In this document: in pieces, positions 1 to 6,729 of the stretch
Position numbering within the stretch: the stretch's first letter is position 1
Layout: the number at the start of each line of letters is the position of its first letter
From: CAYPTI01 sp964413525 [NCBI: uncultured bacterium]
Lineage (GTDB): Bacteria; T1Sed10-126
Assembly: GCA_964413525.1 (NCBI GenBank)
Contig: CAYPTI010000098.1
Location: 1 to 6,729, forward strand
Direction: 5' to 3'
DNA length: 6,729 bases
The notes under the pieces: generated by a model
Seen by the model: only the letters and a program-made list of their open reading frames with translations
Databases searched by the model: none
What the model was told of the DNA's origin: nothing
Translations under genes and position numbers: made by a program

Positions 1-228
1 CCCATCCGGGAAGTCGCCCAGCACACGTACCTCGGGTTGACGCTGGCGGTGTTCATCGGGGTCTGCGTCTACGCGGGATACCGGGTGGACGGATGGTTGG
101 ATGTTTCCCCATGGGGAACGCTCATTGGATTGATCGTGGGGGTCGTGGGGGGATTGACGTACTTTGTTCTGCAGATAATCAAACTTGTTCAGGGAGGGGC
201 ACGACGGGATGAGGCGGATGATTCGTGA
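1..228 (+). CDS. atpZ: AtpZ/AtpQ-like small membrane protein of the ATP synthase operon (5' partial)
   Basis: The frame is open from base 1 to the TGA at 226-228, giving 75 residues, so the true start lies upstream; an internal TTG at 37 would cut into the first membrane helix. Two membrane segments are visible, about residues 11-26 and 38-60 of the visible part, joined by a short turn with the motif GYRVDGWLD followed by SPW. This hairpin, with Gly and Asp at the end of helix 1 and a Pro at the start of helix 2, is typical of the AtpZ/AtpQ (ATPase gene 1) family encoded ahead of atpI. Family knowledge: these proteins are proposed to act with AtpI in Mg2+/Ca2+ supply or in c-ring assembly; the exact role is not settled. 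The gene overlaps atpI by 20 bases, which suggests translational coupling. The family call is by fold and position, because the sequence is poorly conserved. Confidence 0.72.
   Translation, partial: PIREVAQHTYLGLTLAVFIGVCVYAGYRVDGWLDVSPWGTLIGLIVGVVGGLTYFVLQIIKLVQGGARRDEADDS
191..199 (+). promoter_or_regulatory. Ribosome binding site of atpI
   Basis: The purine run AGGGAGGGG lies inside the end of the atpZ-like gene, 9 bases before the ATG at 209. It decides the atpI start in favour of 209 over the TTG at 185, which precedes it and has no such site. Confidence 0.65.
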
Positions 229-601
229 GCGTCCCGGGACCTGGATCGGGGCCGGGGGTGTGTTGGTTCTTCTGCTTCTCGGGTCGGAGTTTTTCGTTCC
301 GTGGCCGGAGGTTCGCTGGAGCGTCCGGTGGGCGGTCATTGTTGGGGTGCTTGGCTTTCCCCTGCTCTGGCAGGTCTACAGGCTGGGTTTGTTCGGTCCC
401 GTGAAGTCCACCCTGCTGTGGGTCGGGGTCGCCGTGGTCTACAAACTGGCTCTGATCCTCCTGACTTCCCTCGCGATCTTTGTCTGGCTTGAGGGAGACG
501 TTATAGTGTACAGTTTTCTCTTGTTTTTTCTGTTGTTTGGATTAACCTTTGTGGCTATTTACCTGGCCGACGCGGAACGCACGCTTCGGTCGGGAAAGTA
601 G
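209..601 (+). CDS. atpI: AtpI family ATP synthase accessory membrane protein
   Basis: A 130-residue protein with four hydrophobic segments, roughly residues 12-30, 40-60, 66-92 and 95-119, a short basic N-terminus (MRRMIRERPG) and a basic C-terminal tail. Size, four-helix layout and position directly before atpB match AtpI (ATP synthase protein I). In characterised bacteria AtpI helps assemble the c-ring with YidC and may have an ion-transport role; it is not a stoichiometric subunit. The start at ATG 209 is chosen because of the AGGGAGGGG site 9 bases upstream; a second ATG at 218 is possible. It overlaps the preceding gene by 20 bases. The last third of the gene (about 500-560) is unusually T-rich, as expected for a Phe/Leu-rich helix. 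The identification leans on context because AtpI diverges quickly. Confidence 0.75.
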   Translation: MRRMIRERPGTWIGAGGVLVLLLLGSEFFVPWPEVRWSVRWAVIVGVLGFPLLWQVYRLGLFGPVKSTLLWVGVAVVYKLALILLTSLAIFVWLEGDVIVYSFLLFFLLFGLTFVAIYLADAERTLRSGK

Positions 602-698
602 GAATCGACGGATCGTTTACCGCGCAACCGGGTGAAGGAATTTTGGTTCCCTCGGCGGGGAGCCCACCTGAACAAGTTCACAGGAGTCGGTAGGAATC

Positions 699-1544
699 AT
701 GATTGCCCCGGCGGCAGACGTGTATTTTCCAAAGAAACTCGTGGACCACGGCTACCAGACCCTGGTTGACCTGGGACCGGTGGCGTTTGAACTCAGCAAG
801 CACAGCCTCGTCCTGATCCAGGTGGTCCTCATTACGATCGCGCTGGTGTCGCTCGTGGGGTACTGGTACCGGCGGACGGATTCGAACGTCCCCCGGGGTC
901 CGCTGATGAACGCGGTCGAGAAATTCGTAATTTACGTCCGGGACGTCATGGTCTACCCCGTCATGGGGGAGAAGCACGGCCGCAAGTTTCTGCCCTTTTT
1001 CCTGACTCTGTTCAGCTTTCTTCTGGTGGCCAACCTGCTGGGGAACGTGCCGGAAATTTCCATCCCGTGGACCGGGGTCACCCTCTACCCGAGCGCCACG
1101 GTCACCGCGGAACCCTTCGTGACCGGAAGCCTCGCCCTGCTGGTGCTGGTGGTCGGCATGGTCTACGGAATCTGGAAAATGGGGTTTATGGGCTACCTCG
1201 GCCATTTTGTCCCTCACGGAGTACCCAAAGCCATCGGGGTGATTATCTGGCCGATTGAAATTTTCGGAACCCTGTTGAAACACATCATTCTCGCGGTCCG
1301 GTTAAACGCCAACATGCTGGCGGGTCACGCGGTGCTGTACGCGTTGCTGGAAGTCGGCATCATCATTCTGAACCAGCTGGAACCCACCGCCTCGGGCATC
1401 GTGGTGGCCTCGGCCGCCACGGTTGTTCCGCTTTCCATCGGGCTGTTTCTGTACGCGATCGAATTGTTGATCGCGGTGCTGCACGCGTATATCTTCACCA
1501 TTCTTTCCGTAATTTTCATTGATTTGCAGATTAGTGCACACTAA
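699..1544 (+). CDS. atpB: ATP synthase Fo subunit a
   Basis: A 281-residue polytopic membrane protein that forms the two proton half-channels against the c-ring. The essential stator arginine is Arg201, in the motif RLNANMLAGH (201-210). His210 and Glu255 occupy the places of E. coli Glu219 and His245, the swapped arrangement known from mitochondria and many bacteria. Other family marks are LLGNVPE (113-119), the helix around WPIEIFG (184-190) and the final helix with AYIFTIL (263-269). Oddities: position 203 is Asn where Phe or Leu is common, 195 is His where a Pro is common, and 262 is His at the position of the widely conserved Gln252 of E. coli. The ATG at 699 follows AGGAG at 682-686 with 12 bases between. 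A 97-base spacer (602-698) separates it from atpI, and I see no clear gene or strong structure in it. No signal peptide is evident. Confidence 0.96.
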   Translation: MIAPAADVYFPKKLVDHGYQTLVDLGPVAFELSKHSLVLIQVVLITIALVSLVGYWYRRTDSNVPRGPLMNAVEKFVIYVRDVMVYPVMGEKHGRKFLPFFLTLFSFLLVANLLGNVPEISIPWTGVTLYPSATVTAEPFVTGSLALLVLVVGMVYGIWKMGFMGYLGHFVPHGVPKAIGVIIWPIEIFGTLLKHIILAVRLNANMLAGHAVLYALLEVGIIILNQLEPTASGIVVASAATVVPLSIGLFLYAIELLIAVLHAYIFTILSVIFIDLQISAH

Positions 1545-1568
1545 GATTTTTTTGGGAGGCTTGTAACG

Positions 1569-1814
1569 ATGAACCTAGCGATTGGTTTGTTCGGTCTCGG
1601 GTTTGGTCTGGGTATTGGCTTGATCATTGTCGGGGGTGCCTGGGGAATCGGAGTACTTGCCCGCGCGGCGCTGGAATCGACCGCCCGGCAGCCGGAAGCC
1701 GCCAACGATATTCAGACTCAGATGGTTATCGCGGCGGCGTTAATCGAGGGTTTCACCCTGGTCGCCATCGGTGTCGTTGGATACGCCGTATTCGTCCTCA
1801 GCGGGCTTGCCTGA
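1569..1814 (+). CDS. atpE: ATP synthase Fo subunit c (rotor ring)
   Basis: An 81-residue hairpin of two membrane helices (about 3-31 and 50-77) joined by the polar loop ARQPEA (39-44), the classic subunit c signature that contacts gamma and epsilon. The ion-binding carboxylate is Glu60, in ALIEG. The residue after it is Gly, not Ser or Thr, and the position equivalent to Gln32 of the Na+-binding Ilyobacter ring is Ile27, so the ring is predicted to carry H+. Helix 1 has a Gly ladder at 9, 11, 13, 15 and 17, then a second at 22, 26 and 28 with Ala24 at one ladder site, and a Trp at 25 that is unusual there. GGGAGG at 1554-1559 lies 9 bases before the ATG, a strong site that suits a subunit needed in many copies. 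Strong stem-loops follow the gene. Confidence 0.97.
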   Translation: MNLAIGLFGLGFGLGIGLIIVGGAWGIGVLARAALESTARQPEAANDIQTQMVIAAALIEGFTLVAIGVVGYAVFVLSGLA

Positions 1815-1826
1815 AGCGAACCCGCT
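1800..1826 (+). repeat. Possible weak stem-loop spanning the atpE stop codon
   Basis: AGCGGG (1800-1805) can pair with CCCGCT (1821-1826), leaving a 15-base loop that contains the TGA stop at 1812-1814. With only six base pairs and a long loop it may be chance in GC-rich sequence. Confidence 0.25.
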
Positions 1827-1845
1827 CGATCGGAACCGTTATCGT

Positions 1846-1875
1846 GACCGGACCGGCTTATCCGCCGGTCCGGTC
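1846..1875 (+). repeat. Strong stem-loop 1 in the atpE-atpF spacer
   Basis: A perfect 12-base inverted repeat: GACCGGACCGGC (1846-1857), a six-base loop TTATCC, then GCCGGTCCGGTC (1864-1875), with a further T-G wobble outside. The left arm is itself a doubled GACCG. No T-run follows, so it is not a standard intrinsic terminator. Its place after the c gene and before the b gene fits a role in protecting the 3' end of an atpE message or in limiting read-through, since c is needed in roughly ten or more copies and b in two. That role is inference; the inverted repeat itself is read directly. Confidence 0.8.
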
Positions 1876-1939
1876 GGGGTAGCAACGGAGCACCGAGCCG
1901 CCGATCAATCCGACCTCGGCCGGCGGGCTGAATTGATAT

Positions 1940-1967
1940 TACGGACCGGCTGGATCGCTGGTCCGTA
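1940..1967 (+). repeat. Strong stem-loop 2 in the atpE-atpF spacer, related to stem-loop 1
   Basis: TACGGACCGGC (1940-1950), loop TGGATC, then GCTGGTCCGTA (1957-1967): an 11-base-pair stem with a single G-U wobble. It shares the core GGACCGGC, six-base loop, GCYGGTCC with stem-loop 1, so the two look like copies of one element about 93 bases apart. It ends 4 bases before the ribosome binding site of atpF and could therefore affect initiation on that gene. No T-run follows. Confidence 0.75.
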
Positions 1968-1971
1968 CCGC

Positions 1972-1979
1972 AAAGGAGA
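1972..1979 (+). promoter_or_regulatory. Ribosome binding site of atpF
   Basis: AAAGGAGA lies 9 bases before the ATG at 1989. It abuts the in-frame TTG at 1980, too close for that codon to serve as the start, so the b subunit begins at 1989. Confidence 0.75.
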
Positions 1980-1988
1980 TTGTTGACG

Positions 1989-2486
1989 ATGGAAGCCGCT
2001 ACAGGACTGGCCATTTTTACCTGGATCATATTTCTGGTCATGCTGGTGATCCTGGTCAAATACGGATGGGGTCCGATCGTGGACTCCCTCCAGACCCGGG
2101 AAGAATCGATCCGGGAGGACGTGACCGAAGCCGAGAAACAGCGGGAGAAGGCCGAGAACCTGCTTCAGGAACGTGAGAAGCAGCTCGATCAGGCCCATTC
2201 GGAAGCCCGCGAGATCATCGATGAAGCCCGCGAGAAAGGGGAAGACCGCCGGACGGAGATCATCGAGGAAGCGCGGGAGAAGCGGGAGTCCATGATCGAA
2301 TCGGCCGAGAATCAGATCGAGGCCGAACGCAAGCAGGCCCTGGAGAGCCTGCAGGAACAGATCGGCGACCTTTCCCTGGACCTGGCCCGGCAAATCCTCC
2401 GGCGGGAAATCGACGAGGAAACTCACCGGCAGATGGTGTCGGAGTTCATGGACGATCTTCAGCAGGAGGAACTGACCACGACATGA
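1989..2486 (+). CDS. atpF: ATP synthase Fo subunit b (peripheral stalk)
   Basis: A 165-residue protein with one N-terminal membrane helix (about 4-24, followed by KYGWGPI with Pro29 at the usual bend) and then an almost unbroken, highly charged helix of about 120 residues rich in Glu, Arg, Lys and Gln. This is the standard b-subunit build: membrane anchor, dimeric right-handed coiled coil, and a C-terminal part (LARQILRREID, about residues 129-139) that binds delta and alpha at the top of F1. Length is normal for the family (about 155-170). There is only one b gene here, with no second b' copy as in phototrophs, so a homodimer is expected. The stop codon overlaps the atpH start in the tetramer ATGA. 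Its 5' side is the 174-base structured spacer, the largest gap in the cluster. Confidence 0.95.
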   Translation: MEAATGLAIFTWIIFLVMLVILVKYGWGPIVDSLQTREESIREDVTEAEKQREKAENLLQEREKQLDQAHSEAREIIDEAREKGEDRRTEIIEEAREKRESMIESAENQIEAERKQALESLQEQIGDLSLDLARQILRREIDEETHRQMVSEFMDDLQQEELTTT

Positions 2487-3010
2487 GCAAACCCGCGGTG
2501 GCTCGCCGGTACGCTCAGGCGGCCTGTGATCTGGCTGAGGAGCAGGACCGGCTGGACGAGTTTGTCGAGGAACTGGATCGGGTTGTCGAAGCCCTGAAGC
2601 CGGCTCTGAAGCCGCTGTTTGCCAACCCGTCGATTCGAAAAGAACGAAAACGCGAGTTGCTGAACGAGGCCGTCGGGGAAGACGGGGAAAACTTGATTGC
2701 TTCCCTCTGTCACCTTCTGATGAGAAAACAGCGGTTTGACGTTCTTCCGGAACTGGTGGACGCGGCCCGGCGGGAAGCCGACCGGCGACAGAACCGGAAA
2801 CCGGTGGATGTAGAAACTGCTTACGAACTGCACCCGGAGGAAGAAGAGGAATTGAGCCGGGTGCTGGAGTCGGTCGTCGACGCGGACGTCCGGCTTTCGC
2901 AGGAACAAAACGAATCACTGCTGGCTGGATTGCGACTGCACGTGGACGATTACCGAATTGACTATTCCGTCGAAAATCAACTGGAACGGTTACGCAGGAG
3001 GTTTACCTGA
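2483..3010 (+). CDS. atpH: ATP synthase F1 subunit delta (OSCP homologue)
   Basis: A 175-residue soluble protein, the usual size for delta. It starts with AVARRYAQA, the conserved first helix that binds the alpha N-terminus. LFANPSIRKERKRELL (about 44-59) and LLMRKQRFDVLPEL (about 78-91) match the conserved mid-domain pattern. The C-terminal domain opens with VETAYEL and ends in the family pattern AGLRLHVDDYRIDYSVE followed by QLERLRRRF, where most relatives have GG in place of AG. Delta links the b dimer to the top of alpha3beta3, holding the stator against rotation. It overlaps atpF by 4 bases (ATGA). AGGAGGA at 2464-2470, inside atpF, is the likely ribosome binding site, 12 bases upstream. 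The TGA ends 3 bases before the atpA start. Confidence 0.94.
   Translation: MSKPAVARRYAQAACDLAEEQDRLDEFVEELDRVVEALKPALKPLFANPSIRKERKRELLNEAVGEDGENLIASLCHLLMRKQRFDVLPELVDAARREADRRQNRKPVDVETAYELHPEEEEELSRVLESVVDADVRLSQEQNESLLAGLRLHVDDYRIDYSVENQLERLRRRFT
2996..3002 (+). promoter_or_regulatory. Ribosome binding site of atpA
   Basis: A full consensus AGGAGGT within the last codons of atpH, 11 bases before the ATG at 3014. It supports this start for alpha and implies coupling to delta translation. Confidence 0.75.
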
Positions 3011-3013
3011 ATT

Positions 3014-4549
3014 ATGCAAATTCAACCGGAAGAAGTGAGTCGGGTTCTCAAGCAGGCGATGAAGGAGGAGGAATCCCGGCTTGACATCAAGGAAGTGGGC
3101 ACCGTCCTCGAAGCCGGGGACGGCATCGCCCGGGTACACGGGCTGGAAAACGTAAAGGCATCGGAACTGGTCCGGTTTGAGAACGGAGTCAACGGCCTGG
3201 CGCTGAACCTCGACGAGGACAGCGTGGGGGTCGTGATCATGGGAAGCGACCGTGAGATCGGGGAGGGAGACGAAGTCGAGCGAACCGGCCGGATTGCCGA
3301 CGTTCCCGTCGGGGAGGATCTGCTGGGCCGGGTCGTGAACCCGCTCGGAGAAGCCGTGGACGGCAAGGGAGAGATCGAGGCCTCCGATCGGCTGGAGATC
3401 GAACGGGAAGTTCCCAACGTGTTGGAGCGAACCCCGGTGGAGGAACCCCTTCAGACCGGGATCAAGGCGATCGACTCCATGATCCCCATCGGTCGCGGGC
3501 AGCGGGAACTGATCATTGGAGACCGTCAGACCGGGAAGTCGGCCATCGGAATCGACACCATCATCAATCAGAAGGACACGAACGTGAAGTGTTTCTACGT
3601 CGCCATCGGGCAGAAGAAGTCGACCGTCGCCCAGGTGGTGAACCGGCTGGAAGAAGAGGACGCGATGGATTACACCACCGTCATCAGCGCTCCGGCCAGT
3701 TCCCCGGCGCCGCTTCAGTACATGGCACCCTACGCCGGCTGCAGCATGGCGGAGTACTTCCGGGACCGCGGCGAGCACGCTCTCATCGTCTACGATGACC
3801 TCTCCAAGCACGCGGTGGCCTACCGGGAGATCAGCCTGCTCCTGCGACGTCCCCCCGGTCGGGAAGCCTACCCCGGTGACGTGTTTTTTCTTCATTCCCG
3901 GTTGCTGGAGCGAGCCGCCAAATACCACCCGGACCATGGCGGAGGCAGCCTCACGGCGCTGCCGATTATTGAGACCCAGGCCGGGGACGTCGCGGCCTAC
4001 ATTCCCACCAACGTGATTTCCATTACGGACGGACAGATTTATCTTGAGCCGGACCTCTTTTACGAGGGGGTTCGACCGGCGATCAACGTTGGAATTTCCG
4101 TCAGCCGGGTCGGGGGAGCGGCTCAGGTCGACGCCATGAAGGACGTCGCCGGGACCCTGAGGCTGGATCTCGCCCAGTACCGGGAGAAGGAGGCCTTCGC
4201 CCAGTTTGGGACCGACCTGGACGAAACCACCCGGCAACAGCTCCAGCGCGGGGAGCGACTGGTGGAAATTCTCAAACAGGACCAGTACCAGCCGCTCTCC
4301 ATCGGCGAACAGGTGGCCATTCTGTACGCCGGGGTGAACGGATACGTGGACGACCTGGAGGTCGACGATGTTCGGGACTTCGAACAGGCTCTGCTTGAGG
4401 ATTTAACGAGTCAGTCGCCGGAATTGCTCGATCGACTGGACGAGGAGAAGGAGCTCACCGAGGAGATCGAAGCGGACCTTCAGGAAGTTATCGAGCGGAA
4501 CCGGAAGCCCTTCTTGACCGGAACCGGCGACGAGGAGAGCGGGGAGTAA
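3014..4549 (+). CDS. atpA: ATP synthase F1 subunit alpha
   Basis: A complete 511-residue alpha subunit. The N-terminal beta-barrel contains [10 protein letters not shown] (36-45) and the segment around [12 protein letters not shown] (77-88). The nucleotide-binding domain has the P-loop GDRQTGKS (169-176), the Walker B strand ALIVYDD (256-262), [17 protein letters not shown] (275-291) and the signature [12 protein letters not shown] (334-345). Arg365 in [10 protein letters not shown] is the arginine finger reaching the catalytic site on beta. Alpha binds nucleotide without hydrolysing it and forms the alpha3beta3 head. The loop before GSLTALP is short (KYHPDHGG), as in most bacteria, and lacks the longer E. 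coli insertion. The P-loop ends in Ser rather than the usual Thr, a conservative change. The C-terminus ends in an acidic tail (GDEESGE). The stop is 3 bases before atpG. Confidence 0.98.
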   Translation: MQIQPEEVSRVLKQAMKEEESRLDIKEVGTVLEAGDGIARVHGLENVKASELVRFENGVNGLALNLDEDSVGVVIMGSDREIGEGDEVERTGRIADVPVGEDLLGRVVNPLGEAVDGKGEIEASDRLEIEREVPNVLERTPVEEPLQTGIKAIDSMIPIGRGQRELIIGDRQTGKSAIGIDTIINQKDTNVKCFYVAIGQKKSTVAQVVNRLEEEDAMDYTTVISAPASSPAPLQYMAPYAGCSMAEYFRDRGEHALIVYDDLSKHAVAYREISLLLRRPPGREAYPGDVFFLHSRLLERAAKYHPDHGGGSLTALPIIETQAGDVAAYIPTNVISITDGQIYLEPDLFYEGVRPAINVGISVSRVGGAAQVDAMKDVAGTLRLDLAQYREKEAFAQFGTDLDETTRQQLQRGERLVEILKQDQYQPLSIGEQVAILYAGVNGYVDDLEVDDVRDFEQALLEDLTSQSPELLDRLDEEKELTEEIEADLQEVIERNRKPFLTGTGDEESGE

Positions 4550-4552
4550 ATC

Positions 4553-5446
4553 ATGGTCACCGCGCGAGAGATCAAAGGCCGAATCGACAGCATCAGCGGG
4601 GTCAAGAAGATCACCAGCACCATGAAAGCGGTGGCGTCGGCCAAACTCAATCAGGTTCAGAACCGGATGGAAGACGCCCGACCCTTCGCCCGGGAGATCG
4701 AGGACAGCATCCGGGAACTGATCACCCGCCATCCGGACCTCACGCATCCGTATTTTGAGTCGGACGGTGAATCGGACGAGGAGGAAGAAGAAGAACGCCC
4801 CGGTTACCTGGTGCTTTCCGGCGACCGGGGACTGTGCGGATCCTACAACCACAACGTGTTTCGGCGGGTGGAGCGGTTGATCGAAACCCACCGGGAACGG
4901 GACGAGCAAGTCAGCCTCTACGTGGTGGGAAAGCGGGGGATCCGGTATTTCCAGAAGCGAGACGTCCACATCGAGGAGACCTACCAGGACCTCTGGGACG
5001 ACCTGGAGTACATAACCTCCCTGACCGTTTCCCGGGAACTGGTCGATGATTACGAGCGAGGAGCCCTGACGTCGGTCGGGGCCGTGTACACTGAATTCGA
5101 GACGGCCATGTCCCATACGGTGAGGGAATATCCCCTGTTGCCACTGACCCGGGAAGAATTTGAGAAGGACGAACTCGATCTCCCGGTCGATTTTCTCTAC
5201 GAACCCAACGCCCGGGACGTGATCGATCACCTCTTCCCGCGGCACCTTCGGACCCAGGTGTTTCAGGCGATGCTGGAATCCTACGCCTCCGAACAGGCGG
5301 CCCGAATGGTGGCCATGGACAACGCGACCGACAACGCCGAAGAAATGATCGACGACCTGACCCTCGAATACAACCAGGTCCGGCAGGAGTCCATCACCCG
5401 GCAGATCGCCGAAATTGCCGGGGGGGCTGAAGCCCTGAAGGAGTGA
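4553..5446 (+). CDS. atpG: ATP synthase F1 subunit gamma (central shaft)
   Basis: A complete 297-residue gamma subunit that rotates inside alpha3beta3 and couples the c-ring to catalysis. The N-terminal helix carries REIKGRIDSI and KKITSTMKAVASAKL (5-32), the coiled-coil half that enters the head. The Rossmann-like middle has the family signature LSGDRGLCGSYN (88-99). The C-terminal helix ends with the expected pattern MDNATDNA (255-262), YNQVRQ (273-278) and IAEIAGGAEAL (285-295). Residues 69-81 form an acidic run (10 of 13 are Glu or Asp, including six Glu in a row) just before the first strand of the middle domain, where many relatives have a short linker. The redox cysteine insert of chloroplast gamma is absent. 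The ATG at 4553 is 3 bases after the atpA stop, with GGGGAG at 4541-4546 as ribosome binding site. Confidence 0.97.
   Translation: MVTAREIKGRIDSISGVKKITSTMKAVASAKLNQVQNRMEDARPFAREIEDSIRELITRHPDLTHPYFESDGESDEEEEEERPGYLVLSGDRGLCGSYNHNVFRRVERLIETHRERDEQVSLYVVGKRGIRYFQKRDVHIEETYQDLWDDLEYITSLTVSRELVDDYERGALTSVGAVYTEFETAMSHTVREYPLLPLTREEFEKDELDLPVDFLYEPNARDVIDHLFPRHLRTQVFQAMLESYASEQAARMVAMDNATDNAEEMIDDLTLEYNQVRQESITRQIAEIAGGAEALKE

Positions 5447-6729
<1,283 letters not shown>

Noticed and set aside
667-684. Possible hairpin covering the atpB ribosome binding site
   Set aside because: CCTGAA can pair with TTCACAGG only with a two-base bulge and a four-base loop; too weak to claim.
1569-1814. Na+-coupled or N-type ATPase
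   Set aside because: Subunit c lacks the Gln and Ser/Thr Na+ ligands, and the gene order is that of an ordinary F-type operon rather than the beta-first N-ATPase order.
1898-1926. Third hairpin between the two strong ones in the atpE-atpF spacer
   Set aside because: CCGCCG (1898-1903) can pair with CGGCGG (1921-1926), but a 17-base loop and competing CCGAG/CTCGG pairing make it no better than chance in GC-rich sequence.
1771-1986. Small + strand frame covering the atpE-atpF spacer
   Set aside because: It begins inside atpE in another frame, has no ribosome binding site and reads through the hairpin arms; the spacer looks structural rather than coding.
1905-2918. Long open frame on the - strand opposite atpF and atpH
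   Set aside because: It spans two certain genes and gives a low-complexity Pro/Arg/Phe/Leu product typical of a shadow of Glu/Lys-rich coding sequence.
2990-4237. Long open frame on the - strand opposite atpA
   Set aside because: It lies antisense to a certain gene, gives a His/Gly/Asp/Val-rich sequence with no recognisable family, and is expected from the codon bias of a GC-rich gene.

Overview
The window is almost entirely one F-type ATP synthase (F1Fo) gene cluster on the + strand, in the order atpZ-like (5' end cut off), atpI, atpB (a), atpE (c), atpF (b), atpH (delta), atpA (alpha), atpG (gamma), atpD (beta, 3' end cut off). The epsilon gene atpC would be expected just after the window. 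No gene is convincing on the - strand. I see no RNA genes, mobile elements or CRISPR arrays.

Organism: a bacterium with fairly high GC (by eye near 60%). The soluble subunits are rich in Glu/Asp and favour Arg over Lys, with an acidic run in gamma and an acidic tail on alpha. This would suit a salt-adapted lineage, but that is inference. The contiguous B-E-F-H-A-G-D order argues against Bacteroidetes-like genomes, where atpD is usually split from the rest. The a subunit has the His/Glu arrangement seen in mitochondria and many non-enteric bacteria (RLxANMLAGH), and the c subunit has an ALIEG-type carboxylate site. I cannot name a phylum with confidence.

Layout: 1-601 holds two small membrane proteins (AtpZ-like and AtpI), overlapping by 20 bases, that probably assist Fo/c-ring assembly. 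602-698 is a spacer. 699-1814 encodes the ion-translocating a and c subunits. 1815-1988 is a 174-base spacer dominated by two strong, related stem-loops, and is the most unusual part of the window. 1989-5446 encodes b, delta, alpha and gamma with almost no spacing (4-base overlap, then 3-base gaps). 5447-5549 is a second, more AT-rich spacer before beta, which starts at GTG 5550 behind a strong ribosome binding site and runs off the end.

Together the genes build a proton-type rotary ATP synthase: the a/c interface carries H+, b and delta form the stator, gamma is the rotor shaft, and alpha3beta3 makes ATP. All hallmark catalytic motifs are intact. The window is mainly housekeeping. The points that stand out are the paired hairpins after atpE, several unusual residues near the essential arginine of subunit a, a Trp in helix 1 of subunit c and an acidic insert in gamma. 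I found no evidence for a wholly new system.
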